Part shown: piece by piece, positions 24,501-37,100 of the stretch
How positions within the stretch are numbered: the stretch's first letter is position 1
Layout: every line of letters starts with the position of its first letter
Translations under genes and position numbers: made by a program
The notes under the pieces: generated by a model
Told to the model about the DNA's origin: nothing
The model's input: only the letters and a program-made list of their open reading frames with translations
Databases searched by the model: none
Origin: Amia ocellicauda
Taxonomy: Eukaryota > Chordata > Actinopteri > Amiiformes > Amiidae
Length of the DNA stretch: 64,000 nt
Direction of reading: 5' to 3'
Assembly (NCBI RefSeq): GCF_036373705.1
Contig: NC_089853.1
Location: 62,001 to 126,000 of the forward strand

Positions 24501-25330
24501 ATGTAGACCGTCCGGTTTGTACAGGTCCCATCTATCCCAGAAGAAAGAGCAATGCTCCATAAACCTAAAACCCTCTTCCCTACACCAAGCTTTCAACCAC
24601 GTGTTAAACTTTCTAATTTCAGCCTGTCTCCCTGGCGTGGTACCGGAAGTATTTCAGAGAAAACTACTGTGGAGGTTCTGCTCTTTAGTTTTGTTCCTAA
24701 CTCTTAAAATTTGTCTTGAAGAACCTCTGTCCTACCTTTTCCTATGTCATTGGTTCCAGTGTGGACCATGACCAGTGGATTCCCCCCGGCTTTGGCCAGT
24801 AGCCCGTCTACTAGTTTAGGGAGATCTGCAACCTGAGCACCAGGCAGGCAAGATACCATGCGGGTCTCCTTGTCACTAGAACACACTGTGTGATCTACAC
24901 CTCTAAGAATTGAGTCTCCTACTATAACTACCTCCTTCTTCTGGGGGGGAGTGGGCACCATGGTGCTTTGGTGCTCAACTGCCCCCCCATCACCCTCTGA
25001 GCCATCACTGTCCAACTCAGTGTCCAGCAGGTGGAACCTGTTGGGCAATTCTAGCTCTTGGGGTGTCTCTAGGGGTTGTGCACGCCCTTTTCTGCGGGTA
25101 CGACCTACTGTAACCCAGCAGTTCTCTAAACTGTCCTGCTCTAAGGTCTCAACTCTCCTAGGTTTTGGCGTGCACACCATCTCTCTCATGGGCTGATTGA
25201 CCAATTCTTCTATATCCCTAATACAGTGCAGATTGACAAGCTGAGCATCAAGATCACGAACCTTGATCTCTAGGATTTCAACCTGCCGACAACGTTAAAA
25301 AATGAAGCCTTCTTGGATGAGTTTAACTAA
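21545..25330 (-). mobile_element. CR1-type LINE, 5' truncated, nearly full ORFs
   Basis: About 3.8 kb on the minus strand. ORF1 (about 24420-25330) contains an SGNH/GDSL esterase domain: [12 protein letters not shown], then VMVHTGTNDIG, and further on DGLHLN. ORF2 has an APE-type endonuclease (GVCYRPPNS, MGDFNFP, ACIDLIFS, MANCDHNMV; about 23200-24130). The reverse transcriptase follows ([47 protein letters not shown]; the FADD box FADDTKIG; about 22000-23200). The 3' end at 21545 is the family-specific CTTTC/TTATATTCTT tail. Several stops and shifts break ORF2, so it is inactive. The 5' end is lost at the start of ORF1; the second copy at 28803 retains that region. Confidence 0.9.
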
Positions 25331-25531
25331 TAACTGCAACTAATAACTGCTCCCGATGAATCACTTTCTCAAGGTAAACACACACATTCCTTCTTGTGAA
25401 AAGTTTCTAGCGCATCTCTCACATCGAGAGCGGCCGCCTTTACTGTAGTTACAATGTTAGAATGCAGACGCACTGCGTCATGACGTCACAGTACTGACCA
25501 GACCAGTTTTGGACTCAACCGATAAAATATA

Positions 25532-28058
25532 CGGCCCGGTTCCACTAGCCACGTGCAGTTATTAATGCACGGTGGAAAAGTGACATACGGGAAAGGCACA
25601 GAAAGACATTTAAGAGTGTTTGGAAAGATCGCAACAATCCTGCCGGAGAAAGGACTGCATCAGACTGAATACAATGTGCCCTGACGAAATACATTCATTT
25701 TTTGTTATAAATACATGCAAACATGAAATATTCGTCCTGGATTTAAATTAAATGTCCTGATGTCTTGTAAATTCTCTCAAATTTATTTAAATGTCATGTT
25801 TTTTTGCTTCCCCCTGTTTACACTATCTTTAAACTATTAAAATGTTTAAAACAGAGGCTAATTTTGATGTGATCAATCGCATGAAGAATATATTTTAAAT
25901 ATTTTTAATTATATTTGTAATCCCTCGTTATCGCTATAACTATATGTTAATGGTTATCCAGACGCTTTACCGACTGCAGAAATACAAACCCTACAACCTT
26001 ACAAAACTTAGCGATTAGTACAACTGATCCATTCAATATGGTGTCAAAGGTGTTTTTAAAGGAGTCCCATTCACAATAAAAGCTGATGCCCCGCGATGTT
26101 ATTGATGTGACTCTTTTATTTTGCACATTGATAAAGCTGCAGGTTTATAGAGAAAACACGCCGACACTGAATTTGTGGAAAAAGTAAGTTACGTAGAGTG
26201 TTGTAGTCGTATTTATATACACATGTATGAGTTTTGCTTAAGAAACTGGCTGTGAATGTCATACTGTATATTTCATGATATACACTCACCTAAAGGATTA
26301 TTAGGAACACCATACTAATACTGTGTTTGACCCCCTTTCGCCTTCAGAACTGCCTTAATTCTACGTGGCATTGATTCAACAAGGTGCTGAAAGCATTCTT
26401 TAGAAATGTTGGCCCATATTGATAGGATAGCATCTTGCAGTTGATGGAGATTTGTGGGATGCACATCCAGGGCACGAAGCTCCCGTTCCACCACATCCCA
26501 AAAATGCTCTATTGGGTTGAGATCTGGTGACTGTGGGGGCCAGTTTAGTACAGTGAACTCATTGTCATGTTCAAGAAACCAATTTGAAATGATTCGACCT
26601 TTTTGTGACATGGTGCATTATCCTGCTGGAAGTAGCCATCAGAGGATGGGTACATGGTGGTCATAAAGGGATGGACATGGTCAGAAACAATGCTCAGGTA
26701 GGCTGTGGCATTTAAACGATGCCCAATTTGCACTAAGGGGCCTAAAGTGTGCCAAGAAAACATCCCCCACACCATTACACCACCACCACCAGCCTGCACA
26801 GTGGTAACAAGGCATCATGGATCCATGTTCTCATTCTGTTTACGCCAAATTCTGACTCATCTGAATGTCTCAACAGAAATCGAGACTCATCAGACCAGGC
26901 AACATTTTTCCAGTCTTCAACTGTCCAATTTTGGTGAGCTTGTGCAAATTGTAGCCTCTTTTTCCTATTTGTAGTGGAGATGAGTGGTACCCGGTGGGGT
27001 CTTCTGCTGTTGTAGCCCATCCGCCTCAAGGTTGTACGTGTTGTGGCTTCACAAATGCTTTGCTGCATACCTCGGTTGTAACGAGTGGTTATTTCAGTCA
27101 AAGTTGCTTTTCTATCAGCTTGAATCAGTCGGCCCATTCTCCTCTGACCTCTAGCATCAACAAGGCATTTTCGCCCACAGGACTGCCGCATACTGGATGT
27201 TTTTCCCTTTTCACACCATTCTTTGTAAACCCTAGAAATGGTTGTGCGTGAAAATCCCAGTAACTGAGCAGATTGTGAAATACTCAGACCGGCCCGTCTG
27301 GCACCAACAACCATGCCACGCTCAAAATTGCTTAAATCACCTTTCTTTCCCATTCAGACATTCAGTTTGGAGTTCAGGAGATTGTCTTGACCAGGACCAC
27401 ACCCCTAAATGCATTGAAGCAACTGCCATGTGATTGGTTGGTTAGATAATTGCATTAATGAGAAATTGAACAGGAGTTCCTAATAATCCTTTAGGTGAGT
27501 GTAGATATGTAGTGGCTACACAGGACAGATTTAAACCCAGCGCACTGTATTTAATAATGCAATGCAACTCATTCTCCCACAGATAAATAATAAGGGAGAA
27601 TATGTAGGATACTTAAATTAAGCTATATCGTCATTGTTAATCAGATCATGATACACGGAGAAGCAACACGGTTATTTACGATGCGCTGGTAAACAAAATA
27701 AATTAGTGGATTTTTTAATTGATGTAATTTGTTTTCAATATTGTTTGAATGTGTCCCGGTTTCTACTTTTGAATAACTGGTATAACTTATACTATAAGAC
27801 TGTTAGATATCTTAAAAACATTTCAGCCCAAAGTGTATTGCACTGTAATGTTCTCACTGCGGGTGTAGTTTAGGTGCACAGATACGGCATGGCCACGCTG
27901 AGGTGCAGCTGAACAGGCCAGTGGAAATACGATATACGAAACTGCGCCCCTGAAACTAGTCCAGCACAGGTGGAGGTGTAGCTGGGCCCTAGTGGAAACC
28001 CCCTGGCACGGCACGGCCACGCTGAGGTGCAGCTAAACGTGGCTAGTGGAAACGGGGT
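25532..28058. mobile_element. Possible 2.5-kb element with inverted ends, enclosing a Tc1
   Basis: The left end at about 25533 reads GGTTCCACTAGCCACGT and the right end reads ACGTGGCTAGTGGAAACGGG, its inverted complement with one extra base. Subterminal copies of CACGCTGAGGTGCAGCT occur at 27896 and 28019. No transposase other than that of the inserted Tc1 is visible. A clear target-site duplication is not seen, so the unit is tentative. The right end is about 45 bases upstream of the first SAXO4 coding exon. Confidence 0.45.
26283..27501 (-). mobile_element. Tc1-like transposon, transposase frameshifted
   Basis: 1219 bases flanked by TA on both sides (26281-26282 and 27502-27503) with terminal inverted repeats beginning CACTCACCTAAAGGATTATT. 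The transposase reads on the minus strand from 27353 (MGKKGDLSNFERGMVVGARR, helix-turn-helix region ARRAGLSISQSAQLLG). The three DDE blocks are visible: WSDESRF, DNAPCH and PDLNPIEHFWDVVERE. The coding region is broken by two frameshifts, near 26800 and near 26610, so this copy cannot make full-length protein. Ends and target site are intact. Confidence 0.93.
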
Positions 28059-28064
28059 AAAAGT

Positions 28065-28102
<38 letters not shown>

Positions 28103-28114
28103 GCAGTGGTGGTG

Positions 28115-31100
28115 ATGAGTGTGGTGGCAGCAGGGGGCCTGTACCCCGGGACCCAGAGCAGACCCCAGCACTACAGCACCTCCTACAGCACCTCTTACAG
28201 CAGTGAGCTACTGCACCCCCACACTGACACACACACTGACATACAGACTTGATTCATTGATAGTACATAATTTCCCCTCTTTCCCTCTCTCTCTCTCAGG
28301 CAGGCAGGGGGAGGTGCTTGGTGCCAGGTGTCCCAGTGCAACAGGATACAGCACCAACCTTCACCCAGCACTGTACTACACACCCAGCCTGGACCGCACT
28401 GACAACCCACGGCTAGGGTAGAGAGAGGGGGAGGGAGACTGTGTCACAGTGTGTGTTATGGGGTACAGTGTGACAGGAGTGTCTATAACTGTGATGAGCC
28501 CCTCCCATCTAAGAGAGATCAGGATAAATGAGGAGGTACTAAAGGTACTAGCAGAATTATAAACAAACAAATCACCTGGACCAGATGGGATATTTCCAAC
28601 AGTACTTATAGAAATGAGGGAAATTATTTTTAGGCCGTTATGTCAAATATTCCAAAAGACACTTAGAACAGGGGATGTGCCAACTGACTGGAAGACAGCA
28701 AATGTCATACCAATCCACAAGAAAGGGGACAAAACTGAGCCAGGAAATTACAGACCAATCATCTTAATGAAAACCGTATTCTTGGAGATAATCAACATGG
28801 AAGTATGGAAGTTGCCACAGAGAGACACAGGAGAGTACAGGTGAGAGGCAGCCATCTTGTTGTTTGACTAGTTTCAGACACGTTTTAGCATTGCTCATTT
28901 TGTTTTAAGTTTGCCTTCATTGAAGTTAGCATTGTCTGTAGTTTGCCTAAATTGAAGTCAATTCAGTTCAGCTGCTGAGTTGGTGAAAGTAAACGGGTTG
29001 GAGAAGGGAGATTTTGTCTAGGACTAGCAGGAATTCTGTTGCAGGAGGAACTAGGTGTGGCCAGTGAGGTGTGAATTGGCGGCAGGTAGACAAAAGCTAC
29101 TTAGAGCTGCGCTGTTTCTCGGTCACAAAAGTTAAGCAGTTGACTAGGCAACAGGAACCAAGAGACGTAAAAAACAAAAAAACAAAAAACAAACAAACAA
29201 ACAAACAAAACTAACATTTAGAAGAATGTGGCCACTACAGTGTCAGGTTTGCCGAATGATTGTCTTCCTGGATGAACTCATCCCAGAAGGTTTCATTTGT
29301 GAACGTTGTCGACATGTTGAAATTCTAGAGATCAAGGTTCATGATCTTGAGGCTCAGCTTGTTGATCTGCACTGTATTAGGGATATAGAAGAATTGGTCA
29401 ATCAGCCCATGAGAGAGATGGTGTGCAAGCCAAAACCTAGGAGAGTTGAGACCTTAGAGCAGGACAGCGTAGAGAATTGCTGGGTTACAGTAGGTCGTAA
29501 CCGCAGAACAGGGCGCGCACAACCCCTAGAGACACCCCAAGAGCTAGAATTGCCCAACAGGTCCCAACTGCTGGACACGGTTGCACGGTGATGGCTCAGA
29601 GGGCGATGGGAGGGCAGCTGAGCACCAGAGCACCATGGTGCCCACTCCCCCCCAGAAGAGGGAGGTAGTTATCATAGGAGACTCAATTCTTAGAGGCGTA
29701 GATCACACAGTGTGTTCTAGTGACAAGGAGACCCGCATGGTATCTTGCCTGCCTGGTGCTCAGGTTGCAGATCTCCCTAAACTAGTAGACGGGCTACTGG
29801 CCAAAGTTGGGGGCGATCCACTGGTCATGGTCCACATTGGAACCAATGACATAGGAAATGTTAGGACAGAGGTTCTGCAAGACAAATTTAAAGACTTAGG
29901 AACAAAACTAAAGAGCAGAACCTCCACGGTAGTTTTCAAATTGGAAGCTGTAGGCATTCAGGGTAATGTAAGTAGATGGATTATGAATTGGTTGATGTCT
30001 AGGAAACAGAGGGTGTCGATTAGAGGAATTGCTTCTAACTGGAGTGAGGTTGTTAGTGGAGTTCCACAGGGATCAGTACTAGGGCCTGTGTTTTTCTAAT
30101 CTACATTAATGATCTGGACTCTGGGATAGTTAGCAAACTTGTCACATTCGCAGATGATACTAAAATAGGTGGCTCAGCAGATACAATCTCGGCAGCACAG
30201 GCTATTCAAAGGGACTTAGATAATATTCAGTTGTGGCCGACACCTGGCAGATGAAATTCAATGTGGACAAGTGCAAGGTATTACATGCAGGTAACAAAAA
30301 TATCCACTATAATTACACTATGGGAGGAATAGAACTAGATGAAGTAACACATCAGAAAGACCTAGGAGTCTATGTGGACTCCTCACTTTCTCCATCCAAA
30401 CAGTGTGGGGAAGCAATAAAAAAGGCAAACACAATGCTAGGGTATATTGTCAAAAGAGTAGAACTGAGAACAAGGGCAGTAATGTTCAGACTGTACAATG
30501 CACTGTTAGAGCTCATCTGGATACTGTGGACAGTTCTGGGCTCCACACTTCAAGAAAGATATCGCTGCTTTAGAGGCAGTTCAGAGGAGAGCAACCAGAC
30601 TTATTCCAGGTCTGAAGGGAATGTCCTACTGAGAGACTGAGGGACCTGAACCTTTTCACCCTGGAACAGAGGAGACTACGTGGGGACTTGATCCAAGTCT
30701 TCAAAATCATGAAGGGCATCGACCACATCAAACCAGAGGAGCTTTTCCAGATCAGCAGGGACACACGCACCCGGGGACACAAATGGAAATTGGGCTTCAA
30801 GGCATTCGAGACAGAAAACAGGAGACACTTCTTCACAAAGAGAGGCGTCACAATCTGAACAAACTCCCCAGCGATGTGGCTGAAGACACGATTTGGGAAC
30901 ATTCAAAAACAGACTGGATAGGATTCTTGGATCACTGAGTTATTAATGGACACCAAACAAGCACGATGGGGCGAATGGCCTCCTCTCGATTGGACACTTT
31001 ATCTTCTTATGTTCTTATCTCTTTCCCGCAGGTTCTCCCTATTGGACAACTACAGGTCGGTGACCCACAGGCACTTCTTGCCTTTCCACCAATCAGACGG

Positions 31101-34100
31101 CTCGGAACCCCTGCCCCAGACGAGTGAAGAGAGAGAAAGCGGATATCTGAGAGAGAGTGCTGAGCAGAGAGGAGTGAGAGAGAGGGAGGGAGCGAGGGGG
31201 AGAGGGAGGGGGAAGGAGTGGCAGGGGAAATCTGAACACTGATACAGTGCTGTTAATCTAACCCTCCCTCTCCCCGTCTCTCTCTCAGGGAGCCGTATTC
31301 AGTCAGTCACACTATCAGGGCCAGTTTGCCCCCCCCCCACCCACTGCAGCAGGTGTGCACTGTGACACTGTTTGTGTTTGTCATTGGTGTCTTTCTGTTA
31401 CAATTGTTTTTTGTGTCATAGTCATTGTTGTTGTGTTATTATTGTGTAGTCATTGTTGTATTGTTGCTGTTGTGTGTCAGTGAGCGGTTGGAGCAGGTCA
31501 GCAGGAGTGTTGAAGTCGTGTTGTGATATGAACGTGTTGTCGTTGTTGTGTTGTGTTTCAGTGGGCTGGCAGCGCAGGACAGTGGGTGTGCAGCAGGACT
31601 CGGGCTTCACTCAGGGCTCAGAGCTCCAGCCAATCACATTCCTCCCCAAATACTGCTTCCCCCACACCAGTCTGGTCAGTGTCTGTCTCTCTCTGTCTCT
31701 TTGTCTCTCTGTCTCTTGCTTCTCTGACAGATCTGGCTTCTCTTCGTATGAAAGCCAGCTTTTGTCTGCTGGATCCTATCCCCTCCGTTCTGCTCAAGCA
31801 CTGTTTTGAGTTGCTCTCCCTTGGTGTTGAGTATAAATGAGTCTCTGAGTTCTGGTGGTTCCGGTTGCTTTTAAAACTGTTGCATCACACCTGTGCCTAA
31901 AAAAACTCATGTGGCCTTATATAATCTGAATAATTTCCGTCCCATTTCAGCTAAACTATCAGAACGAGCTGTCACTGGGCAAGTAAACCGGCATCTGACT
32001 GCTAACAGTCTTTTTGAACCCTTTCAATCTGGCTTCCGGCATCTTCACAGCCCTGAGACAGCGATGGTTAATGTCCCTAACGATCTGCTGACTCGGATGC
32101 TTTATCAATTTGAATCTTCCGGATCTTAATGCGGCGTTTGAGACTGTGACCCTCCTGGACAGATTAGATTGTTTAATTGGTATCTGAACTTAACTGGTTC
32201 AGATCTTACCTAACTGGAACATCAATAATTTATTTCCCTGGGTGGGTTTAATTTTGATGTTTGACCAGTAACGTCTGGTGTCCCACAGGGTTCTATTCTC
32301 GGTCCCCTGTTATTTTGTATTTATATGTTTCCCCTCGGAAGTTGCACTTCTGAATTTAAGTATCCAGAATTGATGTTAAAATTCTAAAGCTGACATACAA
32401 GGCTCTTCAGGGGCGTGCTCCGTCTCACCTGTCAGATTTGTTACACCCACACATTTGCTCTGGTCCTGCTGCTCGCCTGCGCTCTGTGGGTCACAGGCCT
32501 TCTGTTGCTCGGCCCCCAAATTATGGAACTCTATTCCATTAGAAATCAGGGTTTCAGTTTCTTTGAGTGTTCTTAAAGCTAAGTCAAATAATTATTTTTG
32601 ATTATTGTGACTTTTATGATTATGCTTTTCATGATTTCCCTTGCTTTTGTATGTATGTTAGGTTATTTTATGTATTTTACTGTGAAGCACTCTGAGATGA
32701 TTGCTTTTAAAGATGCTATATAAAATAAAGTTTATTATTATTATTAACTGTTCTGATTGGCTGAGGGTCTTTCTCCAGGGTAACGGCTCAGATCAGCTGA
32801 CAGGAAACAGCATCATGAAATCAGACTTCCTGCGCACATCACCTTTCCAGGTATCACACTGCCTGCCTGTCTGTGTGCCCAGGGCAGTGTCTGTGTGTCT
32901 CTGTCTGTCCAGGGCAGTGTGTATCTCTGTGTCTGTGTATCCCTGTGTGTCCAGGGCAGTGAGTGTCTGTGTGTCTCTGTGTGTCTCTGTCTGTCCAGGG
33001 CACTGAGTGTCTGCCCCGCTTGGCTCAGCGATCACTCAACGAGTCAGCATTCAGCCAGGACACAGGTGCCCCCCCGCCTGCCACTGTGAGTAACACCGAC
33101 TTCTCACCCTTCAACTTCAACCTCTCAACCCTCACCCACGACCTCTCACCGCTGACCTGCAACCTCTCACTTCCTGCCTGTGTTTTTTGTTGTTGTCATT
33201 CATATTAGTAGTACTAGAAGCAGTAGTAGTAGTATTAGTATTTATCTGATTGACACCTTAATTCAAAATCTACCCCTCTCTCTCTCTTTCTCTCTCTCCC
33301 CCTTCCTCTTCTTCTCCCTCTCCCTTTTTCCATCTTCAGTGTTCAGTTCCTTCTGTCCTCAGTCAGAGATACATCTCTCGAGCAGAGAGCACAGCTGTGG
33401 GGAGGAAGGTGAGACACAGTGTGTGTGTGAGTGTCTTTGTGTCAGAGTGTCTGTGTGTCAGAGTGGGAGAGCATCAGTGTGTAAGTGTGTCTCTCTGTGC
33501 TTCAGGAGCTGTCAGGGTTCAGCATCAACAACCCCCCCATGTGACTCGACCCTGTGACTCCACGGCCCCCCAGCACTACCTCACCAACTATGACATCAGG
33601 TGAGAGAGTGTTAGAGTGAGTGTGTGAGTGTGAGTTTGTGTGATAGTATGTCACTGTCAAAACCATTAACATTTTAACCTGTGTGTGTTACAGGTTTAGT
33701 GACCTCTCCCCAGTGGGGGTGTATAGACAGGGCTGGGTGCGGGGTGGCATCCACAGAGCCAGAACCAACGGCTACACAACCAGGGACAGAGGGGGCATGC
33801 TGAGAGAGAGACACACGCACGGCACACTGCACACATGGCACAGCAGGTATACAATATACAAAATTAATATTTGGCTATAAATATGTGACGATGTAATGCA
33901 GCCCATTGGGTGAAATGGAAGTGAGATATGGGGTCCAGTACGTCAACAGCATTATACCAAATGGGAGAAACACCCAGCAGAAACTGTACATGTTGAGAAA
34001 TTTCGTTAATATAATTCACATTTCGTGAACATAATTCACATTTTATCCCACGAAATGACCATGTATTTCGTGCTTGGCAATTTTGGACGAAAGGTAAAAT

Positions 34101-37100
34101 GTACTTTGCTTTCCGTGGATGGAATGAACAATTAGCATCCTGATCAACAATGACTGATCAGGGCATTAATCCAGAGACCCGGGTTTGCAAAGAGATCAGG
34201 ATTGAATTACAAAGGAAAGTTAGAAACTCGCTGAGCCGATCAGACGAGAGCTATATCAAGTGCAAATCTAATACAATAAATAATGATAATAATTAATATA
34301 TGATCTGCAGCAAATAGCGTGTTTCACCAATAAACATGATTATAAATCTTTCACAATTACTAATTTGATTACAAAGCCCATATTGTCAGCTGTATTTATT
34401 ATATTATTCAGTGGGCTATAGCCTATCAAATGAACTGCGGGTCTGGCGGTTGGAGAAGAACGTATTTATAGCTCATTCATTTTGAGGAGTTTAACAGCTG
34501 AAACGCCATATATGTATTTAATTAAAATATTTACACAGATATGAGGAGAAATTCACATACACAGAGACGTGGGTATGTATGTTCTAGTGTTAAGTGTCTA
34601 GCCAACTATAGCAAGAAAATAGAGATCTGCACATACAGGACGCAATTTGTATTTGTGTGTGTAGTTTCTGTAACATGTCATTAACAGTGTGTGTTAATTT
34701 ACATCCATACAATCGTAGGTGCACCATAGAAATCGGGTTAGTTGTCTGTAGATGGCGATGTGTTAATGCGACACTGCCCCCTATGGACGCATCACTCTTG
34801 TGCGAGTGCGCTGGCAGACAGCTGTGATCGTGTGCCACTTTGCCAGATCGGGAGATTTTCCCCCAAATTTGGGTGATTTGTAAGAGCACAGGGGGAAATT
34901 TGGGGGCAACATCTGTATGGGGGAAATGTTGTGGGATCATATTTTGAACTTGGGGAAATTTAGGGGTTTGGCGCAATCGATTAATAAATGTGTCCATAAA
35001 CGCCATGACTGAGACGTGCACACTTTAGTTAAATTATAACCTGCTATATTGTAGCTGGATGATTAATCGTGAAACGTTAACTTGCCCTGGTTAAGGACAT
35101 CTGTTAAGTAAATTATATATAATTCGGCAAAAAGTGTTATTTGCAGTTACAAATCTGCAGAAAGAGTAATAAGTTAAGGGAGTCACGCTGTGCCATTTAA
35201 AATACATATATACTAGCACAAATGAGGACGATAATAATAACAATACATATTTCCTATTTAGTATTATTGTTGCATATGGAAACGTATTCTTATGGGGACG
35301 TGCTTGTCTGAATATAATGAATATGAAACGTGAATCTACACGTTTAGCTCTTCCTAATATCTCTTAACAGAAACATGTACAGTGCATCCGGAAAGTATTC
35401 ACAGTGCTTCACTTTTTCCACATTTTGTTATGTTGTTTTTTATTTTTAATAAATTTGCAAAGATTTCAAACAAACTTCTTTCACATTGTTATTATGGGGT
35501 ATTGTTTGTAGAATTTTGAGGAAAATAATGAATTTAATCCATTTTGGAATAAGGCTGTAACATAACAAAATGTGGAAAAAGTGAAGCACTGTGAATACTT
35601 TCCGGATGCACTGTGTTTATTACGCTGTTTACAATCATGTAAAGCAGAAAGAATAAAATAGACAAAAAAGTCCTCTCCACATCAGGCTGTGTCGCTCGTA
35701 GTGTTGTTCTCTGTCTCTGTTTTTAACACTAACCAAACCCACAGTCGCTGCTCCTCCCATAAGAGGGAAGGACTTCACAACACCCTGGTTTTACAAAAAA
35801 AAGCTCTGGGACGTGTCCAGCATGGCACGACGCTTAAGCCAGTGGAACCGAGGCTTAAGAGAATTTTTATTTGGATATTGGAATAACAAAACGAAACCCC
35901 AAAGTGAACTGGAACACTATCGGGCCCTAAACAGAGAGTCCACCCTGCAGAGTCTCTCTTCACTGTCAGAGATACGAAGCGGAGAGAGATCCTGACCCAG
36001 TACCGGCTCAGTGACCACAGCCTGGCCATAGAGACGGGCCGACACAGTCAGAGCTGACTGCCCAGAGAGGAGCGACGCTGTGGTCACTGAGAGACAGGAG
36101 AGGTGTACACAGAGAGGAGCGGCGCTGTGGTCACTGAGAGACAGGAGAGGTGGACACAGAGAGGAGAGGCGCTGTGGTCACAGAGAGACAGGAGAGGTGG
36201 ACACAGAGGAGCAGCGCTGTGGTCACTGAGAGACAGGAGAGGTGGACACAGAGAGGACAGTGTGGTCACTGAGAGACAGGAGAGGTGGACACAGAGAGGA
36301 CAGTGTGGTCACTGAGAGACAGGAGATGTGGACACAGAGATGCACTTTCTCCTGCACTGTAACAAATATGCACAAATAATCTAAATGAACCCAAAAAATC
36401 CCACAGAATTACCCACAGTTAACTGACACAGAGATACTGAACTCTGTCCTAGAGAAGGACACACAGCCCCACTAGTGGCAAATGATGTAGCAGCCCATCC
36501 CAGCATGAGGGGCCACGGGGGGCTCGGCAGAGCGCTGCACATGCGGACCCTGCAGGGCCCAGGATCCCTGGCTGACTGCTGCTGTTCCGTTATTCCCACT
36601 GTCACTATTAGTTTTGTCACTGAGAGTTAATTTTTTTATATTATATTCACTGTACTGTTTTTATGTGAATATATATGTGTATATATATATGTGTGTGTAT
36701 GTATGTGTATATATATATATATATATACATTTGATGCATTTATTTTGCTGTTATTCTTGTTATATAGTTTTATTGTGTGTTCTGTGTAAAACTGTTTTGG
36801 CAACACTGCCCCTGTTGGTCACATCAGTACAGCAGCCCGAGAATGTGAAGTCAATGTGAATGTGAAGTGAATTATGTTTATGTGAATATGAATGAATGTG
36901 AATATGAATGTTTGTTTGTTTATGTGAAAGTGAATATTAATGTGAATATGAATTTGAATGTTTATGCAAATGATATGAATGTGAATGTGTATGTTTATGT
37001 GAATGAATGTGAATTTGAATGTTTGTGTATGTGAATAAATGTGAAGTGAATGTGAATTTGATTTTGTTTATTGAATGAATGTGAAGTGATTATGAATTTG

